Source: JAKSSE01 sp045597645 (GTDB lineage: Bacteria; Bacillota; Clostridia; Lachnospirales; Lachnospiraceae). From it: 21,010 nucleotides of DNA. How positions within the stretch are numbered: position 1 is the stretch's first letter; every line of letters begins with the position of its first letter. Positions 13,896 to 21,010 of the stretch are shown here, in pieces. The position numbers and the translations under genes are program-made. Location: the NCBI GenBank assembly GCA_045597645.1, contig JAZLKM010000023.1, positions 1 to 21,010 of the forward strand. Reading direction: 5' to 3'. The notes under the pieces are model-generated. The model searched no databases, had not been told where the DNA came from, and worked only from the letters and a program-made list of their open reading frames with translations.

Positions 13896-15833
13896 ATGAG
13901 AAAAACTACTCGATGGATGGCAGGATTACTGTCAGCAGCCATGGTGGTTGGAACGGTAGTGGGAGCACCTGCTAGTACAGCCAAAGCAGCTAATGGGATG
14001 CCTGACGAGTTGCTTCTTGCCAGCTTTTTTGTCAGTGAAGAAAATGTCACAGACGTGCTTTACTGGTCTTTGGATGGTGAGAACTTTTATGAATTAAGCC
14101 ACGGACTTGAGGACAGCACTCCGAATGACGCTAGTAAAATGTTGGTTGACACATCAAAGGACGATGGTTCATCACTCGCTTCGATAGGCGGACGCCCCAT
14201 CGACTGGGATGTAGCGACTCTTCGTGATCCATCTATTGGATATTATGATGGCATGTTCTGGATGCTGTCAGGTTTCGCTGACGATGCTGCAGGAAGATTT
14301 GTCCCGATGTTTAGCTACTCAAAGGACCTTAAGAAATGGAGCTTCCCTTCATCTGGTAGCGGAATCAACAGTGTATTTTTCAAACCGCTTGAGGCGGAAA
14401 ATGGCAAAGATTACATCAATGCTCCGCTGACTGAGATTCCAGAGGGGGCGCAGAAGATAGGAAGATGGACGGTAGCAGGTCCAGAGCTTTTTGTTGATAC
14501 CGATGGCACCTTCTGGGTTATTTTCACTGCAGGATACTTTGCGGCACACTTTGGAGATAGCAATCCTCTGAATGATGTGATGACTCCATACATCTGCAAG
14601 GTGGATAGCACTCTTCAGTTCCCTAAGGGTACTGACCTCTCTGTATCAAGAGCCTTCCATGAGCAATACATGGATTACTCTAAGGCAGTTCCGATTAAGC
14701 TTCCTTCAAATGGGCTTACCGGTGAGAACAATCGAATTGACCCATACTTGTACGTAGAAAATGGCACCTATTACATGGTTATCAAGAGAAATGGTGTAAG
14801 CAATGAAATCTGGAAGCTAAAAACCGGACTCTCTCTTGATGCTGTACAGAATGCAGCAAACTGGGAGCTGATTGATGCGGAGGCTGCAAGAGGTACAGAG
14901 GGCCCTTCACTTGTCAAATTTAATGGCAAGTATATGCTTTTTACCGATAAGCTTGCATCATACCAGTCAAATTACGATGGTAAGACTGGAATTAAGGTAT
15001 CAACAGCAAATTCACTCTCAAGCTTTGGCGCTACTTACGGCACGATTCCTGGAAACATGGGAGCTAATCCGAGTGATCCGGTTAAAAACTTCACCAATGT
15101 AAAATTCCATGACAAAGACGGAAATACTTACGAAGGTAATCGACACGGTACTGTAATCAAACTTGCTGATAAAAAGGCAATTGAAATGGTGTGGAAGGTA
15201 GCGATGGAGACACGCTACAAGAATGTATATCCAGATTATGCTAATCCGACATTCTCAGAGGAGGAGATAAATCCTGAGGAAGCAGTATATCCAGAGCCGG
15301 ATAAGACTCGTTTTGAGAGAGGCGCTGATGGTAAGTTCTACTGGTATGAGAATAATGTAAAGCAGGGAACCATGTCTGATCCAAAGAACGTAATTGGAGA
15401 TGGCACTCCTCGTGGACGAGAGATTTGTGATTTGGTGACCGAGGGCTGGTACTGGCTCGACTCTAAGTACGATGGAGCAAAAGCATGTAACAAAGAGGTA
15501 TGGATGCCATACATCTATCAGCAGGAAAAGAGCTGGACTGCAGAGCAGATTCATAATGAGTCTTTGGCATCAGGTATTATGGCTCCTCAGGTAGAACGTG
15601 ACATTAAGGCTGGCACAGGTAAGTGGGTTCGTTACGACAAATATGGCCGCATGTTCAAGGGCTGGTATACCGTTGAGGGTGATCAGGCCAAGATTTATCC
15701 AAACCAGAAGGGCAACACCTATTACTACGATCCAAAGACTGGACTTATGGCTAAGGGTACTGTAGAGATAGACGGCTATACCTGCGTGTTTGATGAGACG
15801 ACTGGAGTACTTCAGAGCAAGACTAAGCTCTAA
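13896..15833 (+). CDS. Secreted GH43-like five-bladed propeller protein with wall-binding-like module
   Basis: This 645-residue exported protein is probably a glycoside hydrolase acting on arabinose- or xylose-type glycans. The start at 13896 is chosen because GGAGGA lies six nucleotides upstream and gives a normal signal peptide (1-32, cleavage near AKA-AN); an ATG 17 codons upstream adds an unlikely polar extension. Residues about 80-440 show the GH43-style pattern: RDPSIGYYDGMFWMLSG-like blade with Asp111, IDPYLY with Asp282, a TEGPSLVKFNGKYMLF blade with Glu335, and NRHGTVI with His417. By position these would be catalytic base, pKa-tuning Asp, acid and metal-site His; this is an alignment by eye. 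The shared module occupies 481-645. The LicD fusion gene starts 23 nt downstream. Exact GH family and substrate are uncertain. Confidence 0.78.
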   Translation: MRKTTRWMAGLLSAAMVVGTVVGAPASTAKAANGMPDELLLASFFVSEENVTDVLYWSLDGENFYELSHGLEDSTPNDASKMLVDTSKDDGSSLASIGGRPIDWDVATLRDPSIGYYDGMFWMLSGFADDAAGRFVPMFSYSKDLKKWSFPSSGSGINSVFFKPLEAENGKDYINAPLTEIPEGAQKIGRWTVAGPELFVDTDGTFWVIFTAGYFAAHFGDSNPLNDVMTPYICKVDSTLQFPKGTDLSVSRAFHEQYMDYSKAVPIKLPSNGLTGENNRIDPYLYVENGTYYMVIKRNGVSNEIWKLKTGLSLDAVQNAANWELIDAEAARGTEGPSLVKFNGKYMLFTDKLASYQSNYDGKTGIKVSTANSLSSFGATYGTIPGNMGANPSDPVKNFTNVKFHDKDGNTYEGNRHGTVIKLADKKAIEMVWKVAMETRYKNVYPDYANPTFSEEEINPEEAVYPEPDKTRFERGADGKFYWYENNVKQGTMSDPKNVIGDGTPRGREICDLVTEGWYWLDSKYDGAKACNKEVWMPYIYQQEKSWTAEQIHNESLASGIMAPQVERDIKAGTGKWVRYDKYGRMFKGWYTVEGDQAKIYPNQKGNTYYYDPKTGLMAKGTVEIDGYTCVFDETTGVLQSKTKL

Positions 15834-15856
15834 TAACTTTAAAGGTAATATAACTA

Positions 15857-18325
15857 ATGAGTGATATGACAATGCCAAAGGAGCTTCGAGACAGAAGCTG
15901 CTTCGACAATCTAGCCGGCAAAGACATATATGTGTTCGGAGCCGGAGGCATAAAGGCCAGGAAGTTTTTCGCTTTCTATGGATACGAATATCCTATTAAG
16001 GCAGCACTGGACAACAACCAGACTAAATGGGGCAAGGATTTCTTCGGAACGACTATAGCAAGTCCGGATATTCTTAAGGATATCGACCCAGAGAGCTATG
16101 TACTTATTCTGGCAAATAGAGAGCCTGATGACGTATATCAGCAGATGGTGGAGCTTGGTGCCAAGGATATTAGAGCATATGACTCAGAGCGCATATACCC
16201 CGGCAGGCAGGATGCTGTAGCCAGGGGCGACAAGAAATATCATATTGGCTACGTGGCAGGGGTTTTTGACCTCTACCACGTAGGTCATTTAAATATGTTC
16301 CGCAGAGCTAAGGAGCAGTGCGATTACCTGATAGTAGGTGTCACCTCTGATGAGTACTGCAGACTGAATAAGAGAAAGGAGCCCGTCGTACCGTTCGACG
16401 AGCGTATAGATCTGGTTAACACCTGCCAGTTTGTGGACGAAGCAGTACCGATTCCGTATGAGTTCGGAGGTACCGTGGAGGCCTTCCAGAAATACCACTT
16501 TGATGTGCAGTTTTCCGGCAGCGATTACACCACCAACCAGTGGTGGCTGGACCAGCAGGCATACCTTAGGGAGCATGGCTCTGATCTGGTATTTTTTCCA
16601 TACACAGAGAAGACTAGCTCTACAATGATTAGAAATACACTTACAGGTGGAGTGCCTACCCCGTCAGCGGCGCAGCAGCCGAAGACCGGTAAGGTAGCAT
16701 ATTTTCCGACTATTATTGAGCCGGGTGACTGGCATCAGCTTAATCTCTTCAAGGAGATAGCTGCAAAATACGGACGTCTATTTGTAGGAATACCTGATGA
16801 CGTATCTACAGCAAGGCTACTGGGGCCAAGCCGCAGGTACAATGCTGTGGAGACCAGAGATTACCTGCAGCAATTCCCGTGGATAGAGCAGGTAATAGTG
16901 CTGGACAAGGAACACTTATCCAGAAGACGTATTTACCAGGACTTGAAATTCGATGTGGTTTACTACGGCCATGACTATGGTAAGCACTATCACGAGGAAC
17001 TGTGGTTCTGGGAGGATAACGGCGTGGAGTACGTAAATCTCACTCCAGCCGTATATACGCACTATGTGCCATATGGCGACGCACTTCTCATGGCGATTGA
17101 GAATCTGCGTAAGGACCAGAAGGTAGTTCTGTTTGGCACAGGTAAATACTTTGATAATTACATGGCTGAGTATGCGAGTCATAAGCCCAGTCATGCTGGA
17201 AAAATATACGCACCTGCTTATGCTGTAGATAATGACAGCTCAAAGTGGGGCACATATAAGGATGGTATCGAAATTAAATCTCCTGAGGTACTTCGAGAGG
17301 AGGATCTGGAGAATACCCTGGTAGTGCTGGCGAGCGCTAACTATATCCCTATGATAGAGCAGCTTGATAAGCTCGTGGGTATAGGCAATGTAGATTACAG
17401 AACCATGAAGCGCGACAACCGCATCGCGGCTTTGGATGAATTCTATATAGCCAAGAAGATGGAAGATGAATACATGACCAGGTGTCATGCTGTGATTCTT
17501 CCGATGCTCAAGGAATTTGACAGAGTGTGCCAAAAGCATGGCATCAGCTACTACATGGTGTGTGGCTCACTTATTGGAGCTCTTCGTCATAAGGGTGTAA
17601 TACCCTGGGACGATGACATGGACGTGGCAATGACCAGGGAGGACTACAATAAGCTTCTAAAGGTTTCAAGAGAAGAGTGGGACCCGAAGGAGTATATGGT
17701 GCTCGACCCTATGGATTTGGGAGATGTTTTCTTGGATTTCATGCCCAGATTTTTCGGCATGACCGAGCGACTGCCTATGAAGGTATATGACAAGGTAGGC
17801 GACAGACCGGTTAACTATGATGTCGTAGACAGACCGTTCATAGACATATATGTAATGGATAACGCAGCTGATGATGAGAAAAAGCATCAGCGGATGATGA
17901 GCTTTCTCAAACGCTTATATGGCTTGTGTATGGGGCACAGAGGTCTTCTGGACTACTCAGAATACGAGGGCGATAAGGACCAGAGCTTCGTAAAGACACT
18001 TAAGCTCGCTAATAAAGTAGGCAGAGCACTTCCGCTAAAGCTGCTTATGAAGCTCTATATGAGCATCGTACAAAAGTATAACAAAAAGCTAACTACTCAC
18101 TATTTTATGAGCAGCTGCGCAATAACTGTTATAGATAGAAAATTTGATAAGAACAATTTCTGCGGTGGACAGAGAGTCCCGTTTGAAGATTTTGAAGTCA
18201 CTATTCCCAAGGAGCCACATGCTCAGATGGAGGCAATGGGATACAGAGGTTACATGATTCCAATTGAGGAAGAAAAGCGTAAGCCGAGTCATTACTTTAA
18301 TTCAGATATAACCATATGGAATTGA
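15857..18325 (+). CDS. Five-domain fusion: Rossmann, cytidylyltransferase, degenerate cytidylyltransferase, Rossmann, LicD phosphotransferase
   Basis: This 822-residue cytoplasmic protein probably makes a CDP-activated alcohol phosphate and transfers the phospho-alcohol to a glycan. Residues about 18-115 are a Rossmann-like domain (IYVFGAGG, then LDNNQTKWG). Residues 128-262 are a TagD/PCT-type cytidylyltransferase with HVGH (141-144), RKEP and TSSTMIR (253-259). Residues 279-415 have the same layout, but HVGH is replaced by DWHQ (291-294) and the TSSTMIR segment is lost, so this copy should be inactive. Residues 421-530 repeat the Rossmann domain (VVLFGTGK, VDNDSSKWG). Residues about 535-822 are LicD, with CGSLIGALRHKGVIPWDDD (569-587) and Asp589. 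The head group may be choline, ethanolamine, glycerol or ribitol. AAAGG lies 11 nt before the ATG. It sits between two module-protein genes, 11 nt before the second. Confidence 0.85.
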   Translation: MSDMTMPKELRDRSCFDNLAGKDIYVFGAGGIKARKFFAFYGYEYPIKAALDNNQTKWGKDFFGTTIASPDILKDIDPESYVLILANREPDDVYQQMVELGAKDIRAYDSERIYPGRQDAVARGDKKYHIGYVAGVFDLYHVGHLNMFRRAKEQCDYLIVGVTSDEYCRLNKRKEPVVPFDERIDLVNTCQFVDEAVPIPYEFGGTVEAFQKYHFDVQFSGSDYTTNQWWLDQQAYLREHGSDLVFFPYTEKTSSTMIRNTLTGGVPTPSAAQQPKTGKVAYFPTIIEPGDWHQLNLFKEIAAKYGRLFVGIPDDVSTARLLGPSRRYNAVETRDYLQQFPWIEQVIVLDKEHLSRRRIYQDLKFDVVYYGHDYGKHYHEELWFWEDNGVEYVNLTPAVYTHYVPYGDALLMAIENLRKDQKVVLFGTGKYFDNYMAEYASHKPSHAGKIYAPAYAVDNDSSKWGTYKDGIEIKSPEVLREEDLENTLVVLASANYIPMIEQLDKLVGIGNVDYRTMKRDNRIAALDEFYIAKKMEDEYMTRCHAVILPMLKEFDRVCQKHGISYYMVCGSLIGALRHKGVIPWDDDMDVAMTREDYNKLLKVSREEWDPKEYMVLDPMDLGDVFLDFMPRFFGMTERLPMKVYDKVGDRPVNYDVVDRPFIDIYVMDNAADDEKKHQRMMSFLKRLYGLCMGHRGLLDYSEYEGDKDQSFVKTLKLANKVGRALPLKLLMKLYMSIVQKYNKKLTTHYFMSSCAITVIDRKFDKNNFCGGQRVPFEDFEVTIPKEPHAQMEAMGYRGYMIPIEEEKRKPSHYFNSDITIWN

Positions 18326-18336
18326 GAGGGGAAGAC

Positions 18337-19968
18337 ATGAAGAGAAAATTTGTGTTATTTGCGCTTTCAGCAGTACTTATGGCGCAGGTGCCAGCCACGG
18401 CGTTGGCTGCAGAGGTAGAGCAACAGTCATCAGATGAGGTGACGATCGAAGCTGATGTATTAGCCGAAGAGGATAGCGCCATCTACAATGTTCCTGATAT
18501 GAGCGACTGGGGAAGTGACTGGGAAGGCAATAAAGTGTGCCCCGATGTTGACGACTCTGGAATTCCTGCTGGAGTAAATTTTGGAAGTGTATACGCAAGC
18601 CGAGACAGCTTATTGAGAGACATACGAGAATTAGCAAAGGCACATGACAATGAGAGGCATACCTTCTACTTGACAAAAGAATTATATGAAGGGCTTAACA
18701 AGGAGTTCTTCATTCAGAAGGATGGCATAAATTATAACTACATATGTGATTTGTACTATGAGATTTTTAATCAGGGTACAGATCAGACTGAGTGTATGCC
18801 AGACGAGGGCGATTATTTAAGAGAAGAAGGTCGCTGGAGCAGTATGAGTCCGGATATGGATCTGAGCTACAACGAAGAGTCATATGTGAAGGATGGCGTG
18901 AGATACCGCTACCTAATGTATTCTCTGACATTTAAGGACAACGTAAGATATACAACCACTGCCGAGCAGGAGGCTCAGCTTGGACGCGAGGTGGAGGCCC
19001 TCTGCAATTCAGGTGAGCTGGCGCGTGTCAAAAATGGCACGGTAGTGGAAAAGGCTACAGCAGCTACACAGTGGGTTAACAGTCATGTGCGTCACAGTGA
19101 TGAAGGCAACAGCAACGGCTATTATCTGACAGCACATGCAGCATATTACGAAGGACACTCAGATTGTCGAGGAAATGCATGTCTTCTGTATAGGATTCTT
19201 CGTCAGATGAACGTACCATGCCGAATCGTATATGCAGCTACGCCAGACTATAGCTTCCACCACCTGTGGGTAGTTGTTAAGGTTGGCAGCAAGTGGTACA
19301 GCTGCGATGGAGAAGCTGGCTCGATTCTGGCAGGTACGGATAAAAAAGAGTTTTTCGTCAACCAGTATGATTCACCTGGACTCGATGCAATATTGAAGAA
19401 TGTATCTACAGTACCATATGGCGCCGGAGCGCAACCTGTTGAGTTCGGTTGGAGTGAGGGCGATGGTACAGCCTACTGGTATGAGAACGGTATCCGTCAG
19501 GGCACATATGATGATCCTAAGGGAGTAATCGGAGACGGTACTGTGAGAGGCCGAGAAATCTGTGACATGGCATCACAGGGCTGGTATTGGCTTGATTCAT
19601 GCTACAACGGTGCAAAGGCAGTAAACAAGGAGGTGTGGATGCCTTACATCTATCAGCAGGAAAAGGGATGGTCTGATGCTGAGATTAAGATGAACGCCGA
19701 AGCCAGTGGCAATATGGCAGCTCAGGTGGAGCGAGACATCAAGGCTGGTACAGGAAAATGGGTGCGTTATGACGACAACGGAGCTATGTACAAGGGATGG
19801 TACACAGTAGAAGGTCAGCAGGCCACCATCTACCCTGATCAGGTAGGCAATACATACTACTACGGTCCAAAGACAGGTCTTATGGCGAAGGGAGACCTCG
19901 TGATCGATGGTATAAATTATCACTTTGACGAGATATCAGGAGTACTGACAGGTCAGGTGAACAAATAA
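18337..19968 (+). CDS. Secreted transglutaminase-like protein with wall-binding-like module
   Basis: The exported protein has 543 residues. The start at 18337 has a GAGAGGGG ribosome site and yields a normal signal peptide (MKRKF..., cleavage near ALA-AE); an ATG seven codons earlier overlaps the LicD gene and lacks a ribosome site. An acidic region follows to about residue 55, then a helical region to about 250. Residues about 250-330 form a transglutaminase-core fold with a plausible triad: Cys277 in SDCRGNACLLYRIL, His309 in HHLWVVV and Asp324 in WYSCD. Such proteins in bacteria are mostly cysteine proteases or amide-bond crosslinkers of the wall; which applies here is unknown. The shared module is 379-543. 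The gene lies 11 nt after the LicD fusion and 36 nt before the CAP gene, in one apparent operon. Confidence 0.82.
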   Translation: MKRKFVLFALSAVLMAQVPATALAAEVEQQSSDEVTIEADVLAEEDSAIYNVPDMSDWGSDWEGNKVCPDVDDSGIPAGVNFGSVYASRDSLLRDIRELAKAHDNERHTFYLTKELYEGLNKEFFIQKDGINYNYICDLYYEIFNQGTDQTECMPDEGDYLREEGRWSSMSPDMDLSYNEESYVKDGVRYRYLMYSLTFKDNVRYTTTAEQEAQLGREVEALCNSGELARVKNGTVVEKATAATQWVNSHVRHSDEGNSNGYYLTAHAAYYEGHSDCRGNACLLYRILRQMNVPCRIVYAATPDYSFHHLWVVVKVGSKWYSCDGEAGSILAGTDKKEFFVNQYDSPGLDAILKNVSTVPYGAGAQPVEFGWSEGDGTAYWYENGIRQGTYDDPKGVIGDGTVRGREICDMASQGWYWLDSCYNGAKAVNKEVWMPYIYQQEKGWSDAEIKMNAEASGNMAAQVERDIKAGTGKWVRYDDNGAMYKGWYTVEGQQATIYPDQVGNTYYYGPKTGLMAKGDLVIDGINYHFDEISGVLTGQVNK

Positions 19969-20004
19969 AACTTTATTTCTCTGGAATGGAAAGGAAGTAG
20001 AAAA

Positions 20005-21010
20005 ATGAGAGGTAAGAGCAGATTTATTAAGGCGCTTACAAGCATTATGCTGGCGATGGCCATGATCGTCGTGATTATGCCGGCGATGCCTGCAAACGCA
20101 GCTGCACAAAGTGTAGCAGGAACAAGTTTTAACTTTAGCAAAAATGGAGGAGGCCAGGGCAATTTTGCCGGAAATAATGGCAAGGCTAAGGTTATTATTA
20201 TCGGTGCAATATCTAACGATGATGATACCAATCTGGCTGTTGAAGACATATCAGACATAATCAAAAGCAGCAATGCTATGGACAATGTTGAGGTGTTTGG
20301 CTTCTACATTAAAAACGATGTGGTTGCAAGTGCTACAGCCATAAGCAACTGGGTTAGTTCGAATAATATCTCTTCAAGGATAGTAATCGCCAATGACTGT
20401 GAGGAGATTAAGCGTAAAATTCAGGGAGTAAAGAGCGTGCTGTCTTCAACTGCTGGAGTGTCTGATTCGCAGACCAAGATGCCGCTTATTGGTTATGTAG
20501 ATACAGCTGGTAATGTTGTTGCAGCAACCGTCGACGGACAGGATACTGAGTCTATAGCACTTAACCTTAGAAAGATAGGTGTAAACATTGATGTCAATGT
20601 CAGCACCACAACTGTAAAGATCACAGGAAATGTTGATACCAAGGCTGCATATAGCATGCTCGATGCAGTAAATAATAAGCGTAATGCATCAGGAAAGAGC
20701 CCTCTCAAGATGAGTCAGAGCCTTTTCGAAAGTGCAAAGCAGAGAGCAGCAGAGCTTGCAGTTCTATACAATGACAAGGGTATAAGACCTGATGGAACAG
20801 CTGTTGCAACACTCAACAGCAAGATTGCAGCAGAGAACGTAACCTACTTCACCGTTGGCAATATGAAATACAATGACATAGCCAAGAAAGCTATGGATAT
20901 TTTCGGAAGCTATCAGGAGCTCACAGACAGATACATGGGCGCCTATGACTGCACAGGTATGTCAGTGTTTATAAACAACGGAATGGCTTACTGCGTACAG
21001 CAGTTTGGTA
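20005..21010 (+). CDS. Secreted CAP/SCP-domain protein (3' end outside the window)
   Basis: The frame is open from the ATG at 20005 to the window edge, 335 codons. AAAGGAAG seven nucleotides upstream supports the start. A signal peptide covers residues 1-33 (cleavage near ANA-AA). Residues about 55-205 form an alpha/beta region (KVIIIGAIS, then MPLIGYVDTAG) that I do not recognise. From about 215 a CAP domain is evident: VNNKRNASGKSPLKM, AKQRAAELA, RPDG, AENVTYF and a closing Tyr/Phe-rich strand. The usual His before RPDG and the GHR motif are missing (YNDKGIRPDG and SYQELTD stand in their place), so the common His metal site appears lost. A C-terminal module like that of its neighbours could lie beyond the edge. 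Confidence 0.75.
   Translation, partial: MRGKSRFIKALTSIMLAMAMIVVIMPAMPANAAAQSVAGTSFNFSKNGGGQGNFAGNNGKAKVIIIGAISNDDDTNLAVEDISDIIKSSNAMDNVEVFGFYIKNDVVASATAISNWVSSNNISSRIVIANDCEEIKRKIQGVKSVLSSTAGVSDSQTKMPLIGYVDTAGNVVAATVDGQDTESIALNLRKIGVNIDVNVSTTTVKITGNVDTKAAYSMLDAVNNKRNASGKSPLKMSQSLFESAKQRAAELAVLYNDKGIRPDGTAVATLNSKIAAENVTYFTVGNMKYNDIAKKAMDIFGSYQELTDRYMGAYDCTGMSVFINNGMAYCVQQFG

Noticed and set aside
18316..18336. ATG start overlapping the end of the LicD fusion gene
   Set aside because: The start at 18337 has a strong GAGAGGGG site and gives a normal MKRK signal peptide.

Overview
The window looks like chromosomal sequence from a low-to-moderate GC Gram-positive anaerobe, most likely a Lachnospiraceae relative (Butyrivibrio, Pseudobutyrivibrio or Roseburia type). 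The evidence is strong AAGGAGG-type ribosome sites, many exported proteins without an outer-membrane theme, and a C-terminal wall-binding-like module of a style I associate with Lachnospiraceae surface proteins. Genus is inference; no rRNA or tRNA gene is present.

Layout. At the far left (1-129) lie the first ten codons, on the minus strand, of what looks like an IS110-type transposase, with its promoter and a hairpin over its ribosome site. The element abuts an array of TGTACA palindromes (162-291) upstream of a BspA-type leucine-rich-repeat surface protein (378-2120). A second, longer array of exact 62-bp units (2347-2694) precedes a paralogous surface protein (2810-5473). Then follow a polyprenyl-phosphate glycosyltransferase (5666-6622), a secreted module protein (6781-8319) with an O-antigen-ligase-like membrane protein 3 nt behind it (8323-9885), an acyltransferase-3 membrane protein (10037-11083) and a YfhO-type GT-C membrane protein (11140-13620). 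After a hairpin terminator, the last transcription unit holds a GH43-like secreted module protein (13896-15833), a five-domain cytidylyltransferase/LicD fusion (15857-18325), a transglutaminase-like module protein (18337-19968) and the start of a CAP-domain protein that runs off the window (20005-).

How the genes may work together. Five exported proteins with unrelated N-terminal parts (LRR, LRR plus propeller-like, unknown, GH43-like, transglutaminase-like) all end in the same ~162-165-residue module built from choline/glucan-binding-like aromatic repeats. They alternate with enzymes expected to build or decorate an extracellular polymer: a lipid-linked sugar donor synthase, a GT-C transferase, a ligase/polymerase-like protein, an O-acyltransferase and a CDP-alcohol synthase fused to a LicD phosphotransferase. 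My main hypothesis is that the locus encodes both a modified surface glycopolymer and a set of secreted proteins that dock on it. This rests on co-location and family knowledge and is not proven by the sequence.

The most unusual DNA signals are the two TGTACA arrays, whose sites alternate at 30 and 32 bp (about three helical turns); the nearly unchanged signal peptide shared by the two array-controlled genes despite silent divergence; short tandem repeats that begin at the stop codons of two genes; and a nested inverted repeat around the terminator at 13711.
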